Shown one piece after another: positions 43,966 to 52,950 of a stretch of DNA of 64,000 nucleotides (the stretch's first letter is position 1; each line of letters begins with the position of its first letter). Below the pieces are notes generated by a model, which saw only the letters and a program-made list of their open reading frames with translations, was not told the DNA's origin and did no database searches. The stretch comes from Streptomyces sp. M41(2017) (GTDB taxonomy: Bacteria > Actinomycetota > Actinomycetes > Streptomycetales > Streptomycetaceae), in contig NZ_MWFK01000001.1 of assembly GCF_002078175.1 (NCBI RefSeq), positions 3,100,001-3,164,000 on the forward strand, given 5' to 3'. The translations under genes and the position numbers were made by a program.

Positions 43966-43991
43966 ATCGTACCTACGGAACCGTAAGTTAC
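43966..43991 (-). promoter_or_regulatory. promoter -10 with overlapping dyad upstream of hemolysin III gene
   Basis: On the minus strand TACGAT (43971-43966) ends 7 bases before ATG 43958. Overlapping it upstream is the dyad TACGG-AA-CCGTA (43974-43985), with imperfect extension outward to GTA and TAC. A TetR-like repressor could use this site. Confidence 0.5.
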
Positions 43992-44281
43992 GCGTCAGTC
44001 CGACGTAAGGAGCCGCCAATAGTGGCCATGCTCTCACGCGGCTGGCCGGGCGGCGCGGGGGTACTCACGGTGAACCCGAAGCAAGCGGGGGGAAACCCTC
44101 CGGCGAGTGGCGATGCTCACTCCGCTCAGGTGTGAGGCCCTCTGGACATATGGGCGGTTCAGTCGGATGATCAAATGAGTGCGGTCGGCACCGGATGAGC
44201 GCCAGGGGGTCAACCACCGTGAAGCATCCGGGTCGCAGCCCCCACGGGGCACAACAACAAAACCCTCATTTAGGAGCAATC
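43992..44281 (+). promoter_or_regulatory. pckG upstream region with Crp-like site
   Basis: About 290 bases without a gene. GTG-N8-CAC at 44107-44120, inside GAGTG...CACTC, resembles the 14-bp Crp half-site pair used in Streptomyces, but one conserved G is replaced by C. I could not pick a convincing -35/-10 pair. A typical ribosome site (AGGAG, 44272-44276) ends the region. Confidence 0.35.
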
Positions 44282-46099
44282 GTGGCGCGCGACATCGCGG
44301 CTCCCGTCCCGACCAACCACAAAGAACTGATCTCGTGGGTCAACGAGATCGCCGAACTGACCCAGCCGGACAACGTGGTCTGGTGCGACGGATCCGAGGC
44401 CGAGTACGAGCGACTGAGCGAGGAGCTCGTCCGCAAGGGCACCTTCAGGAAGCTCGACCCGATCAAGCGCCCCAACTCGTACTACGCGGCCTCCGACCCG
44501 ACCGATGTCGCCCGGGTCGAGGACAGGACCTTCATCTGCTCCGAGAAGGAGCAGGACGCGGGCCCGACCAACCACTGGAAGGCTCCCGCAGAGATGCGCG
44601 AGATCTTCGCGGGAGAGAAGGGCGTCTTCCGCGGCTCCATGAAGGGCCGGACGATGTACGTCGTCCCGTTCTGCATGGGCCCCCTCGGTTCGGACCTGTC
44701 CGCGATCGGCGTCGAGATCACCGACTCCGCCTACGTCGCCGTCTCCATGCGCACCATGACCCGCATGGGACAGCCCGTCCTCGACGAACTCGGTACCGAC
44801 GGCTTCTTCGTGCGTGCTGTGCACACGCTCGGAGCGCCGCTCGCCGAGGGCGAGGCGGACGTGCCGTGGCCGTGCAACTCCACGAAGTACATCTCGCACT
44901 TCCCCGAGACCCGTGAGATCTGGTCGTACGGATCGGGCTACGGCGGCAACGCCCTGCTCGGCAAGAAGTGCTACGCCCTGCGCATCGCGTCCGTGATGGC
45001 ACGCGACGAGGGCTGGCTCGCCGAGCACATGCTCATCCTCAAGCTGACGCCCCCGCACGGCGAGTCGAAGTACGTCGCCGCCGCCTTCCCGAGCGCCTGC
45101 GGCAAGACGAACCTCGCCATGCTGGAGCCCACCGTCTCCGGCTGGACCGTCGAGACCATCGGCGACGACATCGCCTGGATGCGTTTCGGCGAGGACGGCC
45201 GGCTGTACGCCATCAACCCCGAGGCGGGCTTCTTCGGCGTCGCGCCCGGCACCGGTGAGCACACCAACGCCAACGCGATGAAGACCCTCTGGGGCAACTC
45301 CGTCTTCACCAACGTGGCGCTCACCGACGACAACGACATCTGGTGGGAGGGCATGACGGAGGAGACTCCGGCCCACCTCACCGACTGGAAGGGCAACGAC
45401 TGGACGCCCGAATCCGGTTCGCCCGCCGCGCACCCCAACGCCCGCTTCACGGTGCCCGCCTCGCAGTGCCCGATCATCGCGCCGGAGTGGGAGGACCCGA
45501 AGGGCGTGCCGATCTCGGCGATCCTCTTCGGCGGCCGCCGTGCCACGGCCGTACCGCTGGTGACGGAGTCCTTCGACTGGAACCACGGCGTCTTCCTCGG
45601 CGCGAACGTCGCCTCCGAGAAGACGGCCGCCGCCGAGGGCAAGGTCGGCGAGCTGCGCCGCGACCCGTTCGCCATGCTCCCGTTCTGCGGCTACAACATG
45701 GGCGACTACATGGGTCACTGGGTCGACGTCGCCAAGGACAAGGACCAGGCGAAGCTCCCGAAGATCTACTACGTGAACTGGTTCCGCAAGAACGACGCGG
45801 GAAAGTTCGTGTGGCCCGGCTTCGGCGAGAACAGCCGCGTCCTGAAGTGGATCGTCGAGCGCCTCGAAGGGAAGGCCGAGGGCGTCGAGACCCCGATCGG
45901 CGTCCTGCCGACCCGGGAGTCCCTGGACACCGACGGACTCGGACTGGCCGACGCCGACCTCGACTTCCTGCTCACGGTCGACAAGGAAGTCTGGCGCGAG
46001 GAGGCCGCGCTGGTCCCCGAGCACCTCAACACCTTCGGCGAACACACTCCGACCGAGCTGTGGGACGAGTACCGCGCGCTGGTGCAGCGCCTGGGCTGA
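44282..46099 (+). CDS. pckG: phosphoenolpyruvate carboxykinase (GTP)
   Basis: A 605-residue gluconeogenic enzyme making PEP from oxaloacetate with GTP. Kinase motif 1 with the hyper-reactive cysteine is visible as [13 protein letters not shown] (Cys 273, Lys 275). Other family blocks are [25 protein letters not shown] [45 protein letters not shown] and YYVNWFRK. It is the GTP type typical of actinobacteria. GTG 44282 is chosen with AGGAG 5 bases upstream; it gives the usual ARDIAAP start. Monocistronic with its own terminator. Confidence 0.97.
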   Translation: MARDIAAPVPTNHKELISWVNEIAELTQPDNVVWCDGSEAEYERLSEELVRKGTFRKLDPIKRPNSYYAASDPTDVARVEDRTFICSEKEQDAGPTNHWKAPAEMREIFAGEKGVFRGSMKGRTMYVVPFCMGPLGSDLSAIGVEITDSAYVAVSMRTMTRMGQPVLDELGTDGFFVRAVHTLGAPLAEGEADVPWPCNSTKYISHFPETREIWSYGSGYGGNALLGKKCYALRIASVMARDEGWLAEHMLILKLTPPHGESKYVAAAFPSACGKTNLAMLEPTVSGWTVETIGDDIAWMRFGEDGRLYAINPEAGFFGVAPGTGEHTNANAMKTLWGNSVFTNVALTDDNDIWWEGMTEETPAHLTDWKGNDWTPESGSPAAHPNARFTVPASQCPIIAPEWEDPKGVPISAILFGGRRATAVPLVTESFDWNHGVFLGANVASEKTAAAEGKVGELRRDPFAMLPFCGYNMGDYMGHWVDVAKDKDQAKLPKIYYVNWFRKNDAGKFVWPGFGENSRVLKWIVERLEGKAEGVETPIGVLPTRESLDTDGLGLADADLDFLLTVDKEVWREEAALVPEHLNTFGEHTPTELWDEYRALVQRLG

Positions 46100-46177
46100 C
46101 GCACCCCGCCGCTCCGCGGCCGGTCCCGTTGCCCTGACCTGCGACGTCGTCCGGACCGGCCGCGGTGACAGCACCCC

Positions 46178-46211
46178 GCCGGGCCCCGCACACCCCTGTG
46201 CGGGGCCCGGC
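46178..46211 (+). terminator. pckG terminator
   Basis: GCCGGGCCCCGCACA (46178-46192) pairs perfectly with 46197-46211 around a CCCC loop. Confidence 0.87.
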
Positions 46212-46249
46212 CGCTTCCGTCCCCGGCAGCATCGCCCGTGCGGGAACGG

Positions 46250-46270
46250 GACGGCCGGAAAACGGCCGTC
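46250..46270 (-). terminator. possible terminator of the TelA operon
   Basis: GACGGCCG (46250-46257) pairs with CGGCCGTC (46263-46270) around a 5-base A-rich loop. It overlaps the stop codon of the last operon gene. Confidence 0.5.
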
Positions 46271-46877
46271 ACTGCGAGCGGCCGCGCTCCTCCAGATAGC
46301 GGGTGTGTGACTCCTGGCGCCGGGCCTCCGTCTCGCGCAGCGCCGCCGCGAGCCGGTCCGCCTCCTCCTGCAACACCGTGAGCTGGCGCTCCAGATGGCG
46401 CTCCGGCGGATCCGTGCCGGGAGCCAGCCGGGTCCACCACCGGGTCCGCACGAAGGTGTCGACCGCCTCCGGGACGTCCTGCCGTACCGCGCGCGACAGG
46501 GCGTGCACGCCCTCCGGGTCCTGCGCGAGGACCTCGGCGACCCAGCCGGGGTCGAGCAGCGCGGTGAGCACCTCGGTCAGTTCCGTGAGCCGGCCGGCGG
46601 CCGCCGGCGGCAGCTCCACCCCGTCGAGATACTCCCGCAGTGTTCCGAAGTCGCCGCGCAGTTCCTCCAGTTGGGCGGAGGGGTCGGGGAAGTCGGGGAG
46701 GGGCGGGCGCTCCGGCGGGGCGATCAGCGCGCCCGCGCCGTACAGACCCGCGACGACCACCGGCCAGTACGGACCGGCGATCCCGGCGAAGGTCAGCGCG
46801 AGCCCGGCGATCCCGCACGCGCTGCCGGTGAGGTTCTTGCGGGACTCCAGGAAGCCGACAAGCCTATTGGTAGCCAC
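46269..46877 (-). CDS. membrane protein, fourth gene of TelA operon
   Basis: A 202-residue protein. Two hydrophobic helices near the N-terminus (GSACGIAGLALTFAGIAG and WPVVVAGLYGAGALIA) precede a long charged helical cytoplasmic region, ending in a coiled coil (LERQLTVLQEEADRLAAALRETEARRQESHTRYLEE). Its ATG lies 14 bases inside the preceding SBP-VWA gene, so they are coupled. No known domain is recognised; it may anchor TelA or the complex to the membrane. Confidence 0.8.
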   Translation of the reverse strand: MATNRLVGFLESRKNLTGSACGIAGLALTFAGIAGPYWPVVVAGLYGAGALIAPPERPPLPDFPDPSAQLEELRGDFGTLREYLDGVELPPAAAGRLTELTEVLTALLDPGWVAEVLAQDPEGVHALSRAVRQDVPEAVDTFVRTRWWTRLAPGTDPPERHLERQLTVLQEEADRLAAALRETEARRQESHTRYLEERGRSQ

Positions 46878-48408
46878 GGATCTCCTTGAAGGCGCCGTCG
46901 AGTGAGCCCTTCTGAGCGTCGAAGAGACGGCCGCCGGTCAGGTCGGCGATGTGCTGGAGCTCGTCGCGGTCGGAGTCGCCGAAGAGGATCGGGAAGACGG
47001 GGATCTGCCGCTGTCCGTCCGGCAGCCGGTCGTAGAAGGCGTCGAAGTCGGACGGGCTCGCGCCCCGGGTGTTCTCGCCGTCCGTCATCAGCACGACCGA
47101 GGTGAACGTGTCGTCGTCGGCGCCGAGATGCTCGTACGCCTTCTCCAGTGACGTGTAGATCGCGGTGTCGCCGTCGGCGCTCAGCGAGCGGGTGTCGGCG
47201 CGGATGGCGTCGAGTCCGGCCTTCGGGTCCTCGGGTCGCACGACGTGCGTGCGGACGCTCTTGACGTCCGATCCGAACGGCATGAGCGTCACCTCCTCGC
47301 GGTCGCGGAAGTCGCCGGTGAGATCGCCGAGCGCCTTCTTGAGCCGGTCGAGCCGGTCGCCGTCCATGGAGCCCGAGGTGTCCAGGACGTATACGGTCCT
47401 GGACGGCCGGCGGAGCTTGTTCTCGTAGGCGTCGAGGAGCTTGTCGGCGACGGACCGGCTTCCGGGGAAGGGGAGTTCGCGCCGGCGTCCGGTGTCGAGT
47501 CCCGCCGCCGGGGCGACGGAGGCGACGACCGGGCGCCGGTGGGTCGTCTCGGTGATCCGCCGCTGGCTGTCCGGAGCGCGCAGCGCCTCGGCGAGACGCC
47601 GGACCGTCTCGCGGGTGTCCGCGGAGGACGCGGCGAGCGAGGAGAGCGGGTAGTCGGCGGTCACCACACCGTCCCGGGGACGGATGACCGTCAGACCCTT
47701 GACGCCCTTGAGGACGGACTCGTAGTTGAGCAGGGCGTCCACCGTCCCGCGGCGCTCGTAGGCGGTGGCCAGCCAGCCGGACGAACCCGACGTCAGCTTC
47801 TGTCCCCCGAAGAACTTCCGCAGCCGGGGCGTCGCCCTGTCCACGTCGGCGGTCGTGAGGGCCGACTGGGCGCCGGACAGCCCGGAGGCCACCGAGATCA
47901 GCGTGGAGAAGCCGGAGTTGGAGCGCGCCGGATCGGTCATGCCGTACGTCAGCCTCCCTTCCGCCACCGCCTTCTCCACCTGGGACCAGGTCACGTCGTC
48001 GGGCTTCCAGCCGAGCGCGGTCACGGTGGCCGGCTCGACCCCGATCGCCACCGGGCTCGACATGACCGGTGTCTCCGAGACGACCTTCCTCGCGGCCTCC
48101 GGGCGCAGGTGCAGATAGTCGTCGGAGGAGAGCCACAGGGCGTCGTAGGCGTCGTCCGCCGTGCCGCGCGCGAGCAGGTCCACGGCGGCGAGCGTGCCCA
48201 TGTAGGTGGGCCTGACCGTGATGCCGGTGTCCTGCCTGATCCGGTCGAGGACCGGCTTCATGTCGCTGAGTTCGCTGGAGGCGAGGATCCGGAGGGTGCC
48301 GGGCTCGGGGGCGTTGCCGTCCCCGGACCTCCCTTCGCCCTGGGACGTGCACGCGGTGACGGCGAGCAGCGCCACGGCCGCGCAGGCCGCCTGTCGGAGG
48401 TGTCTCAT
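46864..48408 (-). CDS. lipoprotein: solute-binding domain fused to von Willebrand A domain
   Basis: A 514-residue exported lipoprotein (lipobox LLAVTAC, Cys 20). Residues about 35-300 form a type II periplasmic-binding fold (LRILASSELSDMKPVLDRI, VRPTYMGTLAAVDLLARG, ARSNSGFSTLISVASGL). Residues about 335-514 are a VWA domain with a complete MIDAS (VLDTSGSMD, and later TDGEN). Such domains mediate metal-dependent protein binding. The gene overlaps telA by ATGA upstream and the membrane-protein gene downstream. No ABC permease is present nearby, so it is unlikely to feed an importer. Confidence 0.9.
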   Translation of the reverse strand: MRHLRQAACAAVALLAVTACTSQGEGRSGDGNAPEPGTLRILASSELSDMKPVLDRIRQDTGITVRPTYMGTLAAVDLLARGTADDAYDALWLSSDDYLHLRPEAARKVVSETPVMSSPVAIGVEPATVTALGWKPDDVTWSQVEKAVAEGRLTYGMTDPARSNSGFSTLISVASGLSGAQSALTTADVDRATPRLRKFFGGQKLTSGSSGWLATAYERRGTVDALLNYESVLKGVKGLTVIRPRDGVVTADYPLSSLAASSADTRETVRRLAEALRAPDSQRRITETTHRRPVVASVAPAAGLDTGRRRELPFPGSRSVADKLLDAYENKLRRPSRTVYVLDTSGSMDGDRLDRLKKALGDLTGDFRDREEVTLMPFGSDVKSVRTHVVRPEDPKAGLDAIRADTRSLSADGDTAIYTSLEKAYEHLGADDDTFTSVVLMTDGENTRGASPSDFDAFYDRLPDGQRQIPVFPILFGDSDRDELQHIADLTGGRLFDAQKGSLDGAFKEIRGYQ

Positions 48409-49577
48409 CCGAGCCCGCCCTCCAGTGCGCCCTGGGTGCGGCTGCGCTCCAGACGGCCGCCGGCTTGCTGGAGTTCGGACGTGAGGGACTCCACCGTCGC
48501 GGCCATCGTCTCGGTCGCCCGCACCTTGTACGTGTCGATGGCGTCGAGGGTGCGGTAGATCTCCTGGAAGGCGTTGCGCAGGGTCTCTGCGCCGACGGCC
48601 GGGTCGGCGGCGATGCGCTGGATCTCGCCGCTCTGGGTGGCGAGCATCTCGGCGTTGCCGCGGATGAGGTCCTCGGTGGTGCCGCGCAGGGCGTTGACCT
48701 GGTCGACGACCTTGCGCTGGTTGTCCAGCGCGGAGGCGAGCATCACGGAGATGCGCAGGGCGGAGACGGTGGTGGTGGCCGCGCGGTCGACGCCCTTGAT
48801 GAGTTCCTCGTTGTTGCGCCGGACGACGTCCATCGCGAGATAGCCCTGCGCGCAGACGGCGAGCTGGGTGAGCAGGTCCTGCTGCTTCTGCCGGACGGGG
48901 AAGAGGACGTCGGAGCGCAGGGTGTCGGCCTGCGCCGGGTCGGTGGTGTCGACGCCCGCGATGTGGTCCTCGACGGCGCCGTCCAGGGCCCGGGTCAGCA
49001 CGACGTACTCCTGGAGCTTGCCCATCGTCTCCCAGAGGCGGACGCGTTCGGTCTGCAGGGCCGCGTTGTCCCTGCGCAGTTCGTCCTGGCCGCCGCGCAG
49101 CGAGCCCACGATCTTGTTCAACGTGCCCTGGGCGGAGGCGTACTTGGCGACGTGGTCGCGCAGCCGGTTGCCGCCGGGGAGCTTGGAGAGGAACCTGCGG
49201 CCCTTGCTCGCCGACAGATCGCGCGGGTCCAGGTCCTCGACCACGCGGCGGAGTTCGACGAGTGAGCCCGCGACGTGCGACTGGGCGTCCTCGCCCGTGG
49301 AGGGCAGGCTGCGGATGGTCCGTTCCAGCATCCGGTTGGACTGGGCGGCGGCGCCGCGCATCTCGCTCGATCCCAGCCCGGCGATCTCGCCGACCTTGCC
49401 GGCGAACTCGGGCGAGCGGACGTCCAGGACGGCGAGTCCCTCGATGTACTCCGCCGCGCGCCGGGCCATCTCGTCCTGTACGGCGGCGTCGACGGGCACG
49501 AGCCCCCCGGCCTTCTCGCGCGGCACGGGCGCCACGGCCTCGGGCGGAGTGAGCGTGAACGGGTCTTCGGTGGTCAT
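48405..49577 (-). CDS. TelA family (toxic anion resistance) protein
   Basis: A 390-residue cytosolic coiled-coil protein of the TelA/KlaA family, associated with tellurite resistance and Ter-type stress systems; the mechanism is unknown. Recognisable segments are LSKLPGGNRLRDHVAKYASAQGTLNKIVGSL, LRRDNAALQTERVRLWETMGKLQEYVVL, GYLAMDVVRRNNEELIKGVDRA and VSALRISVMLASALDNQRKVVDQV. It is 10 bases after an SBP-like gene and overlaps the SBP-VWA gene by ATGA, in a four-gene operon. Confidence 0.92.
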   Translation of the reverse strand: MTTEDPFTLTPPEAVAPVPREKAGGLVPVDAAVQDEMARRAAEYIEGLAVLDVRSPEFAGKVGEIAGLGSSEMRGAAAQSNRMLERTIRSLPSTGEDAQSHVAGSLVELRRVVEDLDPRDLSASKGRRFLSKLPGGNRLRDHVAKYASAQGTLNKIVGSLRGGQDELRRDNAALQTERVRLWETMGKLQEYVVLTRALDGAVEDHIAGVDTTDPAQADTLRSDVLFPVRQKQQDLLTQLAVCAQGYLAMDVVRRNNEELIKGVDRAATTTVSALRISVMLASALDNQRKVVDQVNALRGTTEDLIRGNAEMLATQSGEIQRIAADPAVGAETLRNAFQEIYRTLDAIDTYKVRATETMAATVESLTSELQQAGGRLERSRTQGALEGGLG

Positions 49578-49587
49578 GCGCTTCCCC

Positions 49588-50661
49588 CTAGTTCCCGGCC
49601 CGGCGCGCCATCTCGTGCAGCACCTTGGAGGCGGGCACGGGCGCCTGCCGGACGCCGGTCAGCTTCTGGTTGAGGTAGGTGGCGTGGGCGGCGGTCGCCG
49701 CGGTGAACTCGGCGGTCGCGCCCTGCGGCCGGAAACCGTGCCGTACGGCGAGCCGGCGCAACGCCGGGTCCGTGCTGAGGAGTTCACCGAGCGCCCGGCC
49801 CTCGGGCGTGAGCGGTACGACCGTGTGGTCGCTGTTGGCCGTGGTGTCCGGGTAGAGCACCGTCAGGTCGCCCGCGTCCTGGCCCTCGGTGAGCAGGGCC
49901 GCGACCTGGGACTCGTAGACGAGGACGAGGGGGTTGCCGACGCCGCTGACGAAATCCCGGAACTCGGCGTCGCTGCTGGACTGCTGGGCTCCCTGGACGC
50001 TGACGAGTTGGTGCATCAGGGGTGCGGTCCGGCCGATCGCGGCGTCGTCGGCCACGACGTTCCCGCCGTTGGCGACGTAGGACGCGGCGGCGAGATAGAG
50101 GGCGCCGGAGTTGGAGGTCTCCGGGTCGGTGCTGGCGATGAACAGCGTGCCGGTCAGCTCGCCGTGTGCCGAGGTGCCCTTGAGCTGTTGCCAGGTCCGG
50201 TCGTGCCGGGCGGCGTCCAGGTAGGCCGCCATCCTCAGCGTGCCGGTGTTCTTGGCGAGGGTGGCCAGTCCGTTGGCGGCGAGGACCTGTGCCGCGCTGC
50301 GATGGGCGACCACGACGAGGGGCGAGTAGAAGGGCCGGGGGAGGGGCCGGCGGACGTGGTACTTGTCCGCGAGCTCGTCGGCCGGCGCCTGGCTGGAGGG
50401 GAAGGCGAAGTCGTACCCCTTGAGGTCGAGGCCCTCCATGGCCCAGGACCCGGAGGTCTCCGTCTTCACGGTGTAGCCCTTGGCGGCGAGGGCCTTCACC
50501 ACATCGGGGTCGGCGAAGAACTCCGCCTTCTCCGAACCGATCACACCTTGCACGGTCTTCGTTGCCGTGCCCTTGTCCTGACCATCGCGGCCCGCGACGA
50601 CGGCTGCTGCCACTCCGCCGATCAACAGGACCGCCAGGACGATCCCTGCGATACGTCTCAC
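49588..50661 (-). CDS. membrane-anchored solute-binding-like protein, first gene of TelA operon
   Basis: A 357-residue protein. An uncleaved-looking N-terminal anchor (RRIAGIVLAVLLIGGVAAAVVAG) without a lipobox is followed by a type II periplasmic-binding fold (VIGSEKAEFFADPDVVKALAAKGYTVKTET, YDFAFPSSQ, TDPETSNSGALYLAAASYV, PLVLVYESQVAALL). The fold and motifs parallel those of the SBP half of the third operon gene. GTG 50661 is chosen because the anchor begins there. Long upstream in-frame extensions are low-complexity. It leads the operon. Confidence 0.85.
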   Translation of the reverse strand: MRRIAGIVLAVLLIGGVAAAVVAGRDGQDKGTATKTVQGVIGSEKAEFFADPDVVKALAAKGYTVKTETSGSWAMEGLDLKGYDFAFPSSQAPADELADKYHVRRPLPRPFYSPLVVVAHRSAAQVLAANGLATLAKNTGTLRMAAYLDAARHDRTWQQLKGTSAHGELTGTLFIASTDPETSNSGALYLAAASYVANGGNVVADDAAIGRTAPLMHQLVSVQGAQQSSSDAEFRDFVSGVGNPLVLVYESQVAALLTEGQDAGDLTVLYPDTTANSDHTVVPLTPEGRALGELLSTDPALRRLAVRHGFRPQGATAEFTAATAAHATYLNQKLTGVRQAPVPASKVLHEMARRAGN

Positions 50662-50944
50662 GCCTGGAGCGTGCACCTCGGAATCCAACGTTCCCCGTCT
50701 CGGAGGGTGAACGCGGGGTGACGACCGGGTCCCGGTACGCAACCGGAGGGGCAGCCGCCGGTCCGGCGGCGCGGGAGGGTCCCGGGGCGATGCGTGCGGG
50801 GCGCGTGCCGGGAGCGGGCGGCGGGCGTGGCCCTCATGAGGCACCCGGTCCGCGCGTCGCGGTCGAAGCGCGCGGACCGAGGCCGATCGAGGGGCCCCGG
50901 GCCCGGTGGTGCGGGGCCGGGGTGCGGGGCCGGTGGTGCCGGGC

Positions 50945-51364
50945 TCAGCGGGTGGCGAGCTCGCGGGCGCCGGTGGCCGCGGCGTGCGCGTCCATGCGCT
51001 CCGCGGACAGGATCGCCGCGGACGTGTCGGCGCGGGAGGCGGCCACGACGAGGGCGCGGCCGGCGAGGTCGTGGGCGCGCCGGTGCAGGGTCACGAGCCG
51101 GGCCTCACCGACGGCGGCGGCCGGGGCGCGGACCGGCGTGGAACCGCCGCGCAGGCGGGTCACCTGACCGGCGAGTCGCTCGGCGGCGGTGTCGAGGTCC
51201 GCGGACGGTGCCACCGTGCGGATCTCGTCCGTCACCGCGAGCAGCGCCGCGAGGTGACCGGCGAGCTGGATGTCCAGCTCCTCCTCGCGGGACCGGTGGG
51301 GGAAGTCCGAGGAGGGGGTGCCGGCCACCGTGTGGACCGACTTCGTGCGGATCGGTTCGTACAT
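50945..51364 (-). CDS. conserved hypothetical protein
   Basis: A 139-residue soluble helical protein (LAGHLAALLAVTDEIR, LVTLHRRAHDLAGRALVVAASRAD, SAAILSAERMDAHAAATGAREL). No catalytic motif or membrane segment; function unknown. AGGAGG lies 7 bases before ATG 51364, and a TAGGAT hexamer at 51400-51395 (minus strand) is a good -10. The -10 lies in an AT-rich imperfect dyad around ATCC...GGAT that could be an operator. Confidence 0.78.
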   Translation of the reverse strand: MYEPIRTKSVHTVAGTPSSDFPHRSREEELDIQLAGHLAALLAVTDEIRTVAPSADLDTAAERLAGQVTRLRGGSTPVRAPAAAVGEARLVTLHRRAHDLAGRALVVAASRADTSAAILSAERMDAHAAATGARELATR

Positions 51365-51490
51365 GGGAGGGCCTCCTGTGCCTGACAGGAAACCATCCTA
51401 GCTTGGATCTGGTCTAAAGTTGAGTCGGTTCGCGGAAGTGGACGGGGCGCGCACGGAGGGTGAACGCCGTGCACGCCCGGGCGCCCTCCG

Positions 51491-52702
51491 TCACGGCTGG
51501 CTGTAGCCGTCCAGGAAGGTGCCGATCCGCGTGACCGCGTCCGTCAGGTCCCCGACCGACGGGAGCGTGACCACCCGGAAGTGGTCCGGCTCGGGCCAGT
51601 TGAAGCCCGTCCCCTGGACCACCATGATCTTCTCCCGCTGCAGCAGGTCGAGGACCATCTGCCGGTCGTCCTTGACCTTGAAGACCTTGGGGTCGAGGCG
51701 CGGGAAGAGGTACAGCGCCCCCTTGGGCTTCACGCAGGTCACGCCCGGGATCTGCGTCAGCAGCTCGTGCGCCACGTCCCGCTGTTCCTTCAGGCGGCCG
51801 CCCGGCAGCACCAGTTCGTTGATCGTCTGACGTCCGCTGAGCGCCGCGACCACGCCGTGCTGGCCCGGCATGTTCGCGCACAGCCGCATGTTCGCGAGGA
51901 TCGTCAGTCCCTCGATGTAGGAGTCCGCGTGCCCGCGCGGCCCGGAGATCGACATCCAGCCGACGCGGTAGCCCGCCACCCGGTACGCCTTCGACATGCC
52001 GTTGAAGGTGAGGGTGAGCAGGTCCGGGGCGATCTTGGCGGTCGCGGTGTGCGTGACCCCGTCGTAGAGGATCTTGTCGTAGATCTCGTCCGAGCAGACC
52101 AGCAGGTTGTGCCGCCGGGCGATGTCGGTGAGCCCCCGCAGCATCGCGTCGTCGTACACGGCGCCGGTCGGGTTGTTCGGGTTGATGATGACGATCGCCT
52201 TGGTGCGGTCGGTGACCTTCCGCTCCACGTCCGCGAGGTCGGGCATCCAGTCGGACTGCTCGTCGCAGCGGTAGTGCACGGCCGTGCCGCCGGACAGCGA
52301 GACGGCGGCCGTCCACAGCGGGTAGTCCGGCGCCGGTACGAGGACCTCGTCGCCGTCGTCCAGCAGGCCCTGCATCGCCATCACGATCAGCTCGGAGACG
52401 CCGTTGCCGATGAAGACGTGCTCGACGTCCGTCTCGATGCCGAGGGTCTGGTTGTGCATGACCACCGCACGCCGGGCGGCGAGCAGGCCCTTGGCGTCGC
52501 CGTAGCCGTGCGCCGACGAGACGTTGCGGAGGATGTCCTCCAGGATCTCCGGCGGACACTCGAACCCGAAGGCGGCCGGGTTGCCCGTGTTCAGCTTGAG
52601 GATGCGGTGACCGGCCGCTTCCAGCCGCATCGCCTCCTCAAGAACCGGACCCCGGATCTCGTAGCAGACGTTGGCGAGCTTCGTGGACTGGATCACCTGC
52701 AT
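51491..52702 (-). CDS. alaA: alanine-type aminotransferase (AlaA-like)
   Basis: A 403-residue class I PLP aminotransferase that makes L-alanine from pyruvate and glutamate in characterised relatives. It matches E. coli AlaA in length and along its whole sequence: LNTGNPAAFGFECPPEIL, HGYGDAKGLLAARRAV, IINPNNPTGAVYDD, SDEIYDKILYDG, the PLP lysine in FNGMSKAYRVAGYRVGW (Lys 238), and VQGTGFNWPEPDHFRVVTLP. ATG 52702 follows a TAAGCT hexamer by 7 bases with no ribosome site, so translation may be leaderless. It is divergent from the KAP gene. Confidence 0.92.
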   Translation of the reverse strand: MQVIQSTKLANVCYEIRGPVLEEAMRLEAAGHRILKLNTGNPAAFGFECPPEILEDILRNVSSAHGYGDAKGLLAARRAVVMHNQTLGIETDVEHVFIGNGVSELIVMAMQGLLDDGDEVLVPAPDYPLWTAAVSLSGGTAVHYRCDEQSDWMPDLADVERKVTDRTKAIVIINPNNPTGAVYDDAMLRGLTDIARRHNLLVCSDEIYDKILYDGVTHTATAKIAPDLLTLTFNGMSKAYRVAGYRVGWMSISGPRGHADSYIEGLTILANMRLCANMPGQHGVVAALSGRQTINELVLPGGRLKEQRDVAHELLTQIPGVTCVKPKGALYLFPRLDPKVFKVKDDRQMVLDLLQREKIMVVQGTGFNWPEPDHFRVVTLPSVGDLTDAVTRIGTFLDGYSQP

Positions 52703-52950
52703 GTCCGTGAGCTTACGGCCGCGTAACGAGGACCGGGGGGTGTTTTTCACCACGTGAGACGTGATGGTTCGGGCGTCTTTGTCCGCGCGATACTCCGAAA
52801 GCCCTGGTGATCGCGGCGGCGCACCGCCGGGACCCGGGTCCACGGGGCCGCGAAGCCCGCCGGGGGAGGTTCCTCCCTCAGGGCGACGGAAGACCCCCGG
52901 CCGGCCGTCCCTCCCAGTAGGTTGACCCTGCCGTACGGGGGAGGCAGGGC

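Noticed and set aside
44270..46174. 634-codon minus-strand frame over pckG
   Set aside because: Antisense artefact; the plus strand is clearly PEPCK.
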